NCBI GenBank assembly: GCA_025451215.1
Contig: JANWKU010000109.1
Span: 1-64,000, forward strand
Direction: 5' to 3'
Length of the DNA: 64,000 nucleotides
Source of the DNA: Terriglobales bacterium
Lineage (GTDB): Bacteria > Acidobacteriota > Terriglobia > Terriglobales > Acidobacteriaceae
A program made the position numbers and the translations under genes. The notes under the pieces are model-generated. The model saw only the letters and a list, made by a program, of their open reading frames with translations, ran no database searches and was not told the origin of the DNA. This document shows positions 51,485-59,810 of the stretch, piece by piece. Each line of letters opens with the position of its first letter. Position 1 is the stretch's first letter.

Positions 51485-51509
51485 AAGTTCGCGATAATCG
51501 GGCAATCCA

Positions 51510-51552
51510 TTGTCATTTCGAACGTTGCGAGAGTTCGCGTTCGGAGTGACAA
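51510..51552. terminator. Inverted repeat downstream of ndk, possible terminator
   Basis: TTGTCATTTCGAACG at 51510-51524 pairs with CGTTCGGAGTGACAA at 51538-51552 in 13 of 15 positions and is followed by TTTTGTTT. The position directly after ndk and the T-rich tail suit a terminator. It also looks like a dispersed repeat (TGTCAT-TCGAA ends as in 49841-49900). Confidence 0.45.
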
Positions 51553-51576
51553 TTTTGTTTATGGAATTAACTTTTG

Positions 51577-51645
51577 CACGGGCGGGACGCCCGCGCCTAC
51601 ATTGTTTCTTTGCAGGCTTCTCGCGGGCAGGAGTGCCCGCGCCAC
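51577..51645. repeat. Paired GC palindromes (GCGGGxAGGAxGCCCGCGCC family)
   Basis: Two units: GCACGGGCGGGACGCCCGCGCC at 51577 onward and GCGGGCAGGAGTGCCCGCGCC near 51623-51643, each a short hairpin. A 28-base copy of the first unit lies inside mutM at 53961-53988, differing by one extra G. They sit just beyond the 3' end of the small monooxygenase gene. Confidence 0.7.
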
Positions 51646-51650
51646 ATCCG

Positions 51651-51938
51651 TTAACTCAAGGGTTCGTAGAGATTGCCTTCGACGCGTTCGGCTACTTTGG
51701 GGAGTTCTTTTTTTGCATGCTGTAGAAAGTGGGGGGAGGCGCGGTGGGCTTCGAGCGCGGCGTCGTCTTTGTATTGTTCGTAGATGAAAAAGCGGCGGGG
51801 CTCGGTTTTGTGGCGGTGGACCTGGTACATGGCGCAACCGGGCTCTTTACGGGATTCTTCCGTCAGCTTCGAGAACAATTGCGCTGTTTCTGTTTCACGA
51901 CCAGCTTTTGCCATCCAGATTACTGCCAGCACGACCAT
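51651..51938 (-). CDS. Antibiotic biosynthesis monooxygenase (ABM/YgiN-like) domain protein
   Basis: 95 residues, a single dimeric ferredoxin-like domain. VVLAVIWMAKAGRETETAQ opens it, SRKEPGCAMYQVHRHKTEP and RRFFIYEQYKDDAALEAHR are typical, and the conserved His lies in ASPHFLQHAKK. Such proteins act as cofactor-free oxygenases on quinols or as heme-degrading relatives; the specific substrate is unknown. It is alone on the minus strand. Confidence 0.85.
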   Translation of the reverse strand: MVVLAVIWMAKAGRETETAQLFSKLTEESRKEPGCAMYQVHRHKTEPRRFFIYEQYKDDAALEAHRASPHFLQHAKKELPKVAERVEGNLYEPLS

Positions 51939-51959
51939 TTTATTTTCTCCGCAATGCGA

Positions 51960-52045
51960 TGATCAGAAAGATGATCAGAAAGCTGTATGGACACAAGTTT
52001 CTCGACTTCGTGAAACGCTGCGCGTTTCCACCCCGCCCGAAATGA
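51960..52045. repeat. Tandem direct repeat and palindrome between ABM gene and purA
   Basis: ATGATCAGAAAG occurs twice in tandem at about 51959-51982. It is followed by TTTCTCGACTTCGTGAAACGCTGCGCGTTTCCAC, an imperfect hairpin whose left flank matches the element at 49841-49900, and CGAAATGATAG. It is a second, more degraded copy of that repeat family. Confidence 0.5.
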
Positions 52046-52109
52046 TAGAACTGAAACTTTCGTCTGCGGTTGAAACGTAGTCCAAAATTCCGTGACGAGC
52101 GGGGGTTCT

Positions 52110-53456
52110 TCACGCTCCCGCTTGAATCTTAGTCTTATGCCCGGTGAGCGCTTCCATTTCGGCGGCGAAGCCATCCGTCAGCATGGTCTGCTGACGGTCT
52201 GGGCCGGTGGAAACCATACCGATGCGCGCGCCGGTTTCTTTTTCCAGAAAATCCAGATATTCGCGGGCTGCTTTCGGCAGTTTTGCGACTTCCGTAATGC
52301 CTTGGGTGGATGTCCGCCAGCCGGGCATTTTGTGATAAACACACTCAATTTTATTGTAGCCGCAGCCTTGCGCGGGAAGCTCGTCGGTGAGCTTGCCGTC
52401 AATTTTGTATCCCACGCAAACAGGGATTTCTTCAAGCTCGTCGAGCACATCCATTTTTGTAACTACCCACCAGGAAAATCCATTGATCATGCTGGAATAG
52501 CGGAGCAAGGGCAGGTCGAGCCAGCCGCATCGGCGCGGGCGTCCAGTAACGGCGCCGTACTCGTTGCCGAGGGCGCGCAGGCGTTCGCCGGTGGCATCCA
52601 TGATTTCCGATGGAAACGGGCCTTCGCCGACGCGGGTGCAGTAGGCCTTGGTGACTCCGATGACGGTGTTGATGGAGGTCGGAGCAACGCCGGTGCCAAT
52701 GGCAGCGCCGCCGGAAGTGGCGCTGGAGGAGGTCACAAAAGGATAGGTGCCGTGGTCAATATCCAGCATCGTGCCTTGAGCGCCCTCGAAAATAATGGAT
52801 TTGCCTTCGGCCAGCGATTTGTTCAGCAGCACTGCGGTGTCACGCACGAAAGGCGCGATTTTCGCGGAGGCCGCGGCATACTCGTCGTAGATTTTGGCGG
52901 CGTCGAGCGGCTCGGTGTTGAACAGAGCATGGGCGATCATATTTTTTTCGTGGCAGGCATTCTCGATGTGCTTGCGCAGCAGTTGCAAATCGAACATGTC
53001 GGCGACGCGGAGGCCGCGGCGGCCCATTTTGTCTTCGTACGCGGGGCCAATGCCGCGCGAAGTCGTGCCAATTTTTACGCGGCCCGGAGCGTTTTCCGAG
53101 GCGAGTTCGATCATGCGATGGTAAGGAAGGATGACGTGGGCACGGTTGCTGACGAATAAATTGCCATCCACCTGGACGCCCGCGTCGCGAAGCGTGCCGA
53201 CTTCCTTGAGGAACGCCATGGGATCAAGCACCACGCCATTGCCAATGACGCTGATGCAGCCGGTGCGCAGGACGCCGCAAGGAACCAACTGCAAAATGAA
53301 TTTCTTGCCGTGAATGATGACGGTGTGGCCGGCGTTGTGTCCGCCGGCATAGCGCGCGACTACGGGGAAATTTTCCGAAAGGACGTCAACGATCTTGCCC
53401 TTTCCTTCGTCTCCCCACTGCGCACCGATAATGACCGCCGCTTTACCCTTCTTCAA
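52110..53456 (-). CDS. purA: Adenylosuccinate synthetase
   Basis: 448 residues from TTG 53456, which has GGAG eight bases upstream; a GTG at 53516 would add 20 atypical residues. The P-loop-like opening AVIIGAQWGDEGKGKIVD, the catalytic Asp in it, HNAGHTVIIHGKKF with the catalytic His, and GPFPSEIMDATGERL with TGRPRRCGWLDL are all present. It joins aspartate to IMP with GTP in AMP synthesis. Confidence 0.96.
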   Translation of the reverse strand: MKKGKAAVIIGAQWGDEGKGKIVDVLSENFPVVARYAGGHNAGHTVIIHGKKFILQLVPCGVLRTGCISVIGNGVVLDPMAFLKEVGTLRDAGVQVDGNLFVSNRAHVILPYHRMIELASENAPGRVKIGTTSRGIGPAYEDKMGRRGLRVADMFDLQLLRKHIENACHEKNMIAHALFNTEPLDAAKIYDEYAAASAKIAPFVRDTAVLLNKSLAEGKSIIFEGAQGTMLDIDHGTYPFVTSSSATSGGAAIGTGVAPTSINTVIGVTKAYCTRVGEGPFPSEIMDATGERLRALGNEYGAVTGRPRRCGWLDLPLLRYSSMINGFSWWVVTKMDVLDELEEIPVCVGYKIDGKLTDELPAQGCGYNKIECVYHKMPGWRTSTQGITEVAKLPKAAREYLDFLEKETGARIGMVSTGPDRQQTMLTDGFAAEMEALTGHKTKIQAGA

Positions 53457-53711
53457 TCTTGAGTCTCCAGAATTTGGCTGGCTGATTTCAGCCGCACTAA
53501 TTTTGCTATTGCGCACGCAATCCCGAACGGTACAACTGAAATTTTAGTTACAGGGAAAATTCGGGACAGGCAGAGTACATTCAATGATACAACAGTTTCT
53601 TGCCGTCAGTCTGCGGGATGGGCATTGTAAAAATCGCATTGCAGTCATCGAAATTTACAATCCTGACTTATAAGGACTGGATCAAATATCTCGATTTGGA
53701 AGCCAATTCTT

Positions 53712-54638
53712 ATGCCTGAATTGCCTGAAGTTGAAACTATCGCGCGCGGACTGGCGAAGCGTGTTACCGGGGACGTAATTGAAGACGTGTGGCTGGGCGA
53801 AAAACCGGAGCCGCTGAAGTCCCCGGCGAAGGAGATTGCGGCGGCGCTTGAGGGAAAGAAGATTGAAGCGGTGCGGCGCGAGGGGAAACATATTGTGTTT
53901 GAGCTGGTGGATGGTCGCGCCCCGGAGGCTCACGCTATGGGGCGTGCTGGGATTGGGGCTGCACGGGCGGGGACGCCCGCGCCTACATCGAAACGGCCGT
54001 TACGGACCGGAGCGAATACGACTAAATCGAGCATTGAGCGGGCGCAGTGGGTTGTGCATTTGGGGATGACGGGTCGGTTGCAGGTTTGCGATCCGTCCGA
54101 TGAGGTTGCGAAGCATACGCATGCGATTGTGCGGCTGGCTTCAGGGCGGGAGCTGAGGTTTGTTGATCCGCGGCGTTTTGGGCGCTTGAGCGTGGTCACC
54201 TCGGGGGACTTTGATGCTGGCGGGGTTGAGCCACTCGATGTGGATCTGGAACGGTTTGTGGAGCTGTTTCGGGGGCGCAAGGTCTTCATTAAGAGCGCGC
54301 TGCTGAACCAGAAATTGCTGCGCGGAGTGGGAAACATTTACGCGGATGAATCTTTGTTTCGGGCGGGGATTCGTCCTCGACGGCGGGCGGCTTCGTTAAC
54401 GCGCGAGGAATTGATGAAATTGCATCGTGCGATCAAGGATGTGCTACGGGAGGCGATCAAGGCGGGCGGTTCTTCGATTTCGGATTACGTGGATGCGAAT
54501 GGCGAGGAAGGTTTTTTTCAGTTGCGGCATCGAGTTTATGGGCGGGAAAGCGAGCCGTGCCCGAAGTGCAAGACTCCGATCAAGCGCGTTGTGTTGGGGG
54601 GGCGGAGCAGCCACTATTGTCCGAAGTGCCAGAGATAA
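53712..54638 (+). CDS. mutM: Formamidopyrimidine-DNA glycosylase, with inserted segment
   Basis: 308 residues against about 270 for the family. Catalytic Pro and Glu are in MPELPEVETIARGL. VVHLGMTGRL, FVDPRRFGRLSVV and the helix-two-turn-helix GVGNIYADESLFRAGIRP are intact, and the zinc finger reads CPKC...HYCPKC. Residues of about 70-110 are extra. Their DNA at 53961-53988 is a copy of the intergenic palindrome seen at 51577, so a repeat appears to have entered the gene in frame. It removes oxidised purines; activity should survive because the insert is at a loop before VVHLGM. Confidence 0.92.
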   Translation: MPELPEVETIARGLAKRVTGDVIEDVWLGEKPEPLKSPAKEIAAALEGKKIEAVRREGKHIVFELVDGRAPEAHAMGRAGIGAARAGTPAPTSKRPLRTGANTTKSSIERAQWVVHLGMTGRLQVCDPSDEVAKHTHAIVRLASGRELRFVDPRRFGRLSVVTSGDFDAGGVEPLDVDLERFVELFRGRKVFIKSALLNQKLLRGVGNIYADESLFRAGIRPRRRAASLTREELMKLHRAIKDVLREAIKAGGSSISDYVDANGEEGFFQLRHRVYGRESEPCPKCKTPIKRVVLGGRSSHYCPKCQR

Positions 54639-54651
54639 GGGGGAAGGCTTT

Positions 54652-54679
54652 AACCACGGAGACGCGGAGGCACAGAGAA
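54652..54679. repeat. AACCACGGAGACGCGGAGGCACAGAGAA-type repeat
   Basis: A 28-base purine-rich segment between the convergent mutM and pseudouridine synthase genes. Similar sequence is seen at 59763 (AACCGCAGAGGACGCAGAGA), near 60015-60044 in inverse orientation, and inverted at 39389-39418 inside a gene. It is a dispersed family. Confidence 0.55.
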
Positions 54680-54698
54680 TAGCCCGATTCGAGTTTTT

Positions 54699-55451
54699 TT
54701 ACGCGGGCTGCTTCTTTGGCGATTTTAAAGATGCTTTTAGCTTTGCCACTTCCTGTAACGTCAGGTGGCGGAATTTTCCGGGATGTACGTCGAGTTGGAA
54801 TGGGCCGTACTTGACGCGTTTGATTTTCTCGACGTGGTGGCCGACTTCTTCGAACATGTGGCGAATCTGGCGGTTTTTTCCTTCGATCAGAGTCACTTCA
54901 AACCAGGGATTGTTAGCTTCGCGCACGGATTGAATTTTGGCGGGGGCAGTGCGGGTTCTTTTGCCGTCTTTGGTGCGGATGGTGATTCCCGCGCGGAGTT
55001 TGGCCAGATCTGCAATGGTGGGGACGCCAGCGACCTTTACCAGATAAGTTTTAGGAACGTGCGAGGCGGCCTTCATGAGAGATGCGGCGAGTTCGCCGTC
55101 ATTGGTGAGCAGCAACAAACCTTCGCTGGCGTAGTCGAGGCGTCCGACGGGATAAACGCGGGCACCGACGCCTCGGACTAAATCCATGACGGTGGGGCGT
55201 TTTTCGGGATCACTGACGGTGGTGACGTATCCCTTGGGCTTATTCATGAGCAGGTAAACGTGGCGTTCAGCGCCCTGGAGCAGCTTTCCGTTTACGCGGA
55301 TGTGGTCCTGTGCGGCGTCAGCCTTGGTGCCGAGTTCGGTGACGACCTGGCCGTTTACGGAGACGAGTCCGCCGGAAATGAGTTGCTCAGCCTTGCGGCG
55401 CGAGGCGATTCCGGCGGCGGCGATGATTTTTTGCAGGCGTTCAGCGGGCAT
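54699..55451 (-). CDS. RluB/RsuA-family pseudouridine synthase
   Basis: 250 residues. An S4 RNA-binding domain (RLQKIIAAAGIASRRKAEQLI) is followed by the catalytic domain, with the active-site Asp in YPVGRLDYASEGLLLLTND and KTYLVKVAGVPTIADL. C-terminal EGKNRQIRHMFEEVGHHVEK is typical. It makes a pseudouridine in 23S or 16S rRNA. Its order after scpA and scpB is the common bacterial arrangement. Confidence 0.92.
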   Translation of the reverse strand: MPAERLQKIIAAAGIASRRKAEQLISGGLVSVNGQVVTELGTKADAAQDHIRVNGKLLQGAERHVYLLMNKPKGYVTTVSDPEKRPTVMDLVRGVGARVYPVGRLDYASEGLLLLTNDGELAASLMKAASHVPKTYLVKVAGVPTIADLAKLRAGITIRTKDGKRTRTAPAKIQSVREANNPWFEVTLIEGKNRQIRHMFEEVGHHVEKIKRVKYGPFQLDVHPGKFRHLTLQEVAKLKASLKSPKKQPA

Positions 55452-55510
55452 GGGATCTAGTTTATCGCAGTGGAGATTGGGGGACGCTTTTGAGGCAGCG
55501 CCGGTTGCAT

Positions 55511-55539
55511 GGGTCCTTCGCTTCGCTCAGGATGACAAT
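55511..55539. repeat. Shortened dispersed GGTCCTTCG...CTCAGGATGACAA repeat, copy 2
   Basis: GGGTCCTTCGCTTCGCTCAGGATGACAA keeps both ends of the element at 50911-50969 but lacks the central inverted repeat. TCCT and AGGA still pair. It lies between the pseudouridine synthase start and scpB end. Confidence 0.7.
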
Positions 55540-55588
55540 TTTTTTAAATGACAAATTATTTTGAATGGCAATTGCTGGGGACGACTAC

Positions 55589-56287
55589 TTATTCTTCCGG
55601 CGTGCCATCGTTCGAATCGGTTTGGACGGGAGCGAGAACGTTTTCTGGCTCAGCTTCTGCGGCGTTATGCTGCTCGGTTGCGTTCTCGGCGGCGGCACTT
55701 TCCTGGGGCAAAAGATCGCCTTGGAAGGATTCTGCGACTAGCTTTTCAAATTCTTCCATGCTGGGGAGTTCGTTGACGTCTTTTAACCCAAAACGTAGAA
55801 GGAATTCCTTGGTGGTCTTGTAGAGAATGGGGCGGCCGATAACGGCTTTGCGGCCTGCCGTGGTGATGAGCTTGCGGTCGAGCAGCGTGCCGATTACGCC
55901 GCCCGCGTCCACGCCGCGAATTTCGTTGATCTCGGGAACGGTCACAGGTTGCTTGTAGGCGATCACAGCCAGGGTTTCGAGAGCGGGTAATGAAAGGCGA
56001 ATTGGCGGCTTTAGGCTCTTGGCAAAGTCGCGGACAAGGTCATGCTGCTCGGGCTTGGTGGACATGCGATATCCACCGGCGATCTGGCGGATTTCGATGC
56101 CATGGTCGCTGGCGCCATATTCGGCGACCAGTTCTTCCAGCGCGGCGCGAACGCGCGATTTGACTTCGGCGTCATCCGCGGCGCCTTCGGCAGTCACTGA
56201 ACTCTTCACCAGATGGATGATTGCGTCGAGCGTGATGGGCGTTTCCGCCGCGTAGATAATTGCTTCAAGGTTGGCTTTAAGGCTCAT
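55589..56287 (-). CDS. scpB: Segregation and condensation protein B
   Basis: 232 residues. Two winged-helix domains are visible: KANLEAIIYAAETPITLDAI and ALETLAVIAYKQPVTVPEIN with RGVDAGGVIGTLLDRKLIT. The last 40 residues are an acidic Glu/Ala-rich tail without known function. ScpB works with ScpA and SMC to compact chromosomes. It follows scpA by 133 nt containing a repeat. Confidence 0.93.
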   Translation of the reverse strand: MSLKANLEAIIYAAETPITLDAIIHLVKSSVTAEGAADDAEVKSRVRAALEELVAEYGASDHGIEIRQIAGGYRMSTKPEQHDLVRDFAKSLKPPIRLSLPALETLAVIAYKQPVTVPEINEIRGVDAGGVIGTLLDRKLITTAGRKAVIGRPILYKTTKEFLLRFGLKDVNELPSMEEFEKLVAESFQGDLLPQESAAAENATEQHNAAEAEPENVLAPVQTDSNDGTPEE

Positions 56288-56311
56288 AGGTTAAGTTTTA
56301 TTAAGCTATAG

Positions 56312-56371
56312 GGATCCTTCGACTGCAAAGTTCAGCCGCTTGCGGCTGAACTTCTTCGCTCAGGATGACAA
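56312..56371. repeat. Dispersed GGATCCTTCGAC...GCTCAGGATGACAA repeat, copy 3
   Basis: 60 bases, nearly the same as 50911-50969, with a central inverted repeat (GTTCAGCCGC / GCGGCTGAAC) flanked by GGATCCTTCGACTGCAAA and TTCTTCGCTCAGGATGACAAA. The stem has changed on both sides at once (A-T to G-C), so pairing is preserved between copies. Confidence 0.8.
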
Positions 56372-56420
56372 ATCAATCAGTCAATAAGATTACAAACAAA
56401 CTAATCGCTCACCAACAAAC

Positions 56421-57305
56421 TTACCGCCAATCGTCGCGCACGGCGGCCTGCTCGGCCATGACGGCTTCAAATCCAGTGTGCTTGCGGAGCAGAATATCTC
56501 CGAACATGCGGTCCTGTCTCAGTTGGATGGCTTGCAGACGCACCAGTTCCAGCAGCGCCAGGAACATGCACACCAGCGCCTGGCGCGATTCGACGTTTCG
56601 CAGCAAATGCTTCAGCCGCAACGGACGGTCTTCCAGCGAAAGCCTGCGGCGCAGGTATTCGATCATTTTGCCGACAGTCACGGTTTCTTCGTTCACTTCG
56701 ATCAACGGGCGCGATTTGGCGCGCTCGATGATCTGCTGGAAGGTTTTAACCAGATCAATTACGTCGGCGGCGATTTCTGGGTCCGTGCCTTCGGCGTTGA
56801 TGAATTCTTTCATCGCCGGGTTCGACCGGACAACTTCCTCAATCTGCTGCTTTTGCAAAAGCATTTGAGCGGCAGACTTGAACTTTTCGTGCTCCAGCAA
56901 CCGGTTGACTAGTTCCGTGCGCGGATCATCCACTGCATCGGCCGTGGCCAGCGGGTCACGAGGCAAAAGCATTTTGGACTTGATGTGGATCAAAACCGCC
57001 GTCATGTAGATGAATTCAGCGGCAATGTTTACATCCAACTGGCGAAGCTTTTCAACATACGAAAGATATTGGGCAGTGATTTTCGCGATGGGAATGTCGT
57101 AAATATTAATGTCCTGCTTGCGGATTAAATCGAGCAGGAGATCAAGCGGCCCCTCGTAGATATCGGAAACACTGACCGCGAAGGGCGAGTCGCTTTCTTT
57201 TTGTTTCTGCTTGTTGCCAGATTTGTCATCTGCGGCGGGCCCGGAAATTGGCACAACGATTCCCCTGGTTGCCGCTGGACGTTCCGGATTGGAGGATTCA
57301 TTCAT
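56421..57305 (-). CDS. scpA: Segregation and condensation protein A
   Basis: 294 residues from ATG 57305; a TTG at 57311 would add two residues. After a variable, Lys-rich N-terminal 45 residues comes YEGPLDLLLDLIRKQDINIYD, the ScpA hallmark. Then FIYMTAVLIHIKSKMLLPR and a C-terminal winged helix follow. It is the kleisin that bridges SMC heads. The ATG is 10 nt after the trpS stop. Confidence 0.93.
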   Translation of the reverse strand: MNESSNPERPAATRGIVVPISGPAADDKSGNKQKQKESDSPFAVSVSDIYEGPLDLLLDLIRKQDINIYDIPIAKITAQYLSYVEKLRQLDVNIAAEFIYMTAVLIHIKSKMLLPRDPLATADAVDDPRTELVNRLLEHEKFKSAAQMLLQKQQIEEVVRSNPAMKEFINAEGTDPEIAADVIDLVKTFQQIIERAKSRPLIEVNEETVTVGKMIEYLRRRLSLEDRPLRLKHLLRNVESRQALVCMFLALLELVRLQAIQLRQDRMFGDILLRKHTGFEAVMAEQAAVRDDWR

Positions 57306-57315
57306 GAACAACGGC

Positions 57316-58374
57316 TCAACTCTGCTTTGCCTGCTGGCTGGCCTCGGGCGGCTCGTACTCAGCCGACATGCACATGGCCTCGCGGACCTCGTTCATGGTG
57401 CCTTCCGCGACCTTGCGGGCGCGGGCCGAACCTGCCTCCAGAATATCCCAGGCAAGGCGCGGATTCTCCTCGTATTTTTTTCGGCGCTCCTGCATAGGAT
57501 TGAGGATTTCGACCAGATGGTCGGCGGCCCAGCTTTTGCATTCAATGCAGCCGATTCCAGCGGAACGACAGCCCGCGTCCACCTTCAAGATAGTTTCGCG
57601 GTCGCTGAAGATTTTGTGCAAGTCTCCAACAGGACATACGTCAGGATTTCCGGGATCACTGCGCCGCACGCGGGCGGGATCGGTGACCATGGTCTTTAAC
57701 TTCTGTCGCACAACCGGCTCAGGATCAGTGAGCAGAATGGTATTTCCGTAAGACTTTGACATCTTGCGGCCATCGGTCCCCGGCAGCTTTGCAGCGGGAG
57801 TAAGCAGAGGCTGCGGCTCGGGAAATACCGGCATGCCCTTGCGCTGGTAGAAAAGGTTAAAGCGCCGCGCGATCTCGCGCGTCAATTCGACGTGGGGGAC
57901 CTGGTCTTCGCCGACGGGAACAAAGTCGCCCTGATACATCAAAATATCGGCGGATTGCAGCACGGGATAGCCCAAAAAACCGTACGTGCCAAGATCCTTC
58001 TCGGTAATGTTTTCGCGTTGCTCTTTGTAAGTGGGAACGCGTTCCAGCCAGCCCAATGGCGTGATCATGGAAAACAGCAAATGCAATTCCGCATGCTGCG
58101 GCACATGCGACTGGATGAACATGGTGCAGCGCTCGGGGTCGAGCCCGGCGGCGAGCCAATCCAGCAATACTTCGCGGGAATTCTCTTTGATCTTCGATGT
58201 GTCGGCGTAGTCGGTTGTGAGCGCGTGCCAATCGGCAACGAAAAAGAAGCACTCGTACTGTTCCTGCATGCGGACCCAGTTGTCCAAAGCGCCAACGAAG
58301 TGTCCAAGATGGAGCTTGCCCGTGGTGCGTATTCCACTGACCACGCGTTTCCTGTTATTGAGGCGAGGAGGCAT
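57316..58374 (-). CDS. trpS: Tryptophanyl-tRNA synthetase
   Basis: 352 residues from ATG 58374 (MPPRLNNRKRVVSGIRTTG), which overlaps the M50 gene stop by one base (TAATG). The class I signature is GKLHLGHFVGAL and the second is DGRKMSKSYGNT. QSADILMYQGDFVPVGEDQ is the usual Trp pocket region. It charges tRNA-Trp. It is coupled to the M50 protease upstream and scpA downstream. Confidence 0.95.
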   Translation of the reverse strand: MPPRLNNRKRVVSGIRTTGKLHLGHFVGALDNWVRMQEQYECFFFVADWHALTTDYADTSKIKENSREVLLDWLAAGLDPERCTMFIQSHVPQHAELHLLFSMITPLGWLERVPTYKEQRENITEKDLGTYGFLGYPVLQSADILMYQGDFVPVGEDQVPHVELTREIARRFNLFYQRKGMPVFPEPQPLLTPAAKLPGTDGRKMSKSYGNTILLTDPEPVVRQKLKTMVTDPARVRRSDPGNPDVCPVGDLHKIFSDRETILKVDAGCRSAGIGCIECKSWAADHLVEILNPMQERRKKYEENPRLAWDILEAGSARARKVAEGTMNEVREAMCMSAEYEPPEASQQAKQS

Positions 58375-59063
58375 TAGATTTTTACAGTCACCAAAATGTA
58401 TTGAAATACAAACAAAAACGGAGTCAATATCCGGTCCAGAATCCCGCCACCCAAATAGACCAGGGCCAGCAGAGCAATCCAACCTACCATATCGTAAACA
58501 CGAAGCGCCTGTTCGGGAAGCAGGTGGCGGATGACATGGCTGCCGTCGAGGGGTGGGACTGGGATCAGGTTAAAGACTGCAAGGATCACGTTGATGATCA
58601 AAAACTGATACAAGAGCAAACAGACGGGCACAAGGATCGAACCCGACTGTGCATTTACACCGCCGGTGACCATCCCTGAAACAACTTCTCCGCCAAAAGA
58701 AGAGCTTAATTTCAAAATAATCAATAAGAAAGTTGCGCAAACGGCAACCAGAAAATTACTGATCGGGCCGACGATGGAAGTAAGAATGTCGTCCTTGACT
58801 GGATTGCGGAAGTTTCTGGTATCCACCGGAGTGGGCTTGGCCCATCCGAAGACCGGAAAATGTGTGAGCAGGCAAATTGCGGGAAAAACGATTGTCCCAA
58901 ATAAATCAATGTGCTTGATGGGATTCAGGGTAACGCGCCCCAGCATGCGGGCGGTGGGGTCGCCGCAGCGATTGGCCATCCACGCATGTGCGGATTCATG
59001 AACGCTGATGGCAAACAGGAATGCGATCAGCTGAAAGGCAATTACTACGTAGTTCAGGGGCAT
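58374..59063 (-). CDS. Site-2 protease family (M50) membrane metalloprotease
   Basis: 229 residues from ATG 59063 (MPLNYVVIAFQLIAFLFAIS); the frame extends to 59129, but those residues overlap the opposite-strand gene's leader. The zinc motif HESAH lies in the first membrane helix and the third ligand Asp is in PVPPLDGSHV. Four to five hydrophobic helices are seen. It belongs to the short, PDZ-free M50 group. The natural substrate is unknown. Confidence 0.9.
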   Translation of the reverse strand: MPLNYVVIAFQLIAFLFAISVHESAHAWMANRCGDPTARMLGRVTLNPIKHIDLFGTIVFPAICLLTHFPVFGWAKPTPVDTRNFRNPVKDDILTSIVGPISNFLVAVCATFLLIILKLSSSFGGEVVSGMVTGGVNAQSGSILVPVCLLLYQFLIINVILAVFNLIPVPPLDGSHVIRHLLPEQALRVYDMVGWIALLALVYLGGGILDRILTPFLFVFQYILVTVKI

Positions 59064-59162
59064 TTGGTTGATTTCGATGGTATCACGCGCTGGTAGCGGG
59101 CCTGCTGGGTGCGCTCCGCAGTTATACAATTAGAGCAGACAGGTAATTATACGAAGACCGAT

Positions 59163-59810
59163 ATGTCAGACCCTCTCTACTTAAGTTTGTGGTTCCCGCG
59201 ACTGGAGTTCGAAGAATTGTTGCGCCATACCATCGCCGTCATGCAGCAGTTCCCTTTTTCTCAGGAACATCCGGGGATTACGTATTTATCGCTGCACGCG
59301 GTTTCGTGGAATGAAGCCACGATATTTGAGCAGCGATTCCGGCCGGCGGTGCCTCCGGAGGAGGCCGTGGATTTGGCTGCTGAGCAGTTACATGAAGATT
59401 ATGCGTATGTGTTTGAAGGCGCATGGGACTTGTGGGCCCCTGCGGAAAATGGCGAGCAGTGGACATTACAACCTGCCACAGTAAGGTTCATTGCCCGCGG
59501 GCCGGAGTTCGATGAAGCTTCCTACGAGCAAGAGGGGCACGTGGAAATTGATTTTGGAAGCGACGCGCCATTTTTGCAGGAGCAGGTGAAATACACGCAG
59601 GACACGGAGTCTAAGATTCTTTTGAATGTGCAGAAACTGGTGGAGTTCAGCGCCAACATTGAGAAGAATTCCGGGGCGAGCGCCCGCTTGTTGTGGTCGG
59701 AGTCGGAAGAGAATTTGGCGCAGAAGTTGATTGCGCGGCTGCAGAAGGTGCAGTTAAGAATTAACCGCAGAGGACGCAGAGATCGCCGAGAAAATTCTTA
59801 CTCTGCGTAG
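59163..59810 (+). CDS. Conserved hypothetical protein with repeat-derived C-terminus
   Basis: 215 residues from ATG 59163 (MSDPLYLSLWFPRLEF); the frame opens at 59109 but the extra residues look non-coding. The protein has no signal peptide or membrane helix and is rich in Glu, Phe and Trp. I do not recognise a family. The last 17 residues (INRRGRRDRRENSYSA) are translated from a CGCAGAGGACGCAGAGA repeat, so the original stop was probably lost. It is divergent from the M50 gene. Confidence 0.7.
   Translation: MSDPLYLSLWFPRLEFEELLRHTIAVMQQFPFSQEHPGITYLSLHAVSWNEATIFEQRFRPAVPPEEAVDLAAEQLHEDYAYVFEGAWDLWAPAENGEQWTLQPATVRFIARGPEFDEASYEQEGHVEIDFGSDAPFLQEQVKYTQDTESKILLNVQKLVEFSANIEKNSGASARLLWSESEENLAQKLIARLQKVQLRINRRGRRDRRENSYSA

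Noticed and set aside
52092-53159. 355-codon plus-strand frame
   Set aside because: Antisense to purA; its Gly/Ala-rich composition is a by-product of purA codon use.
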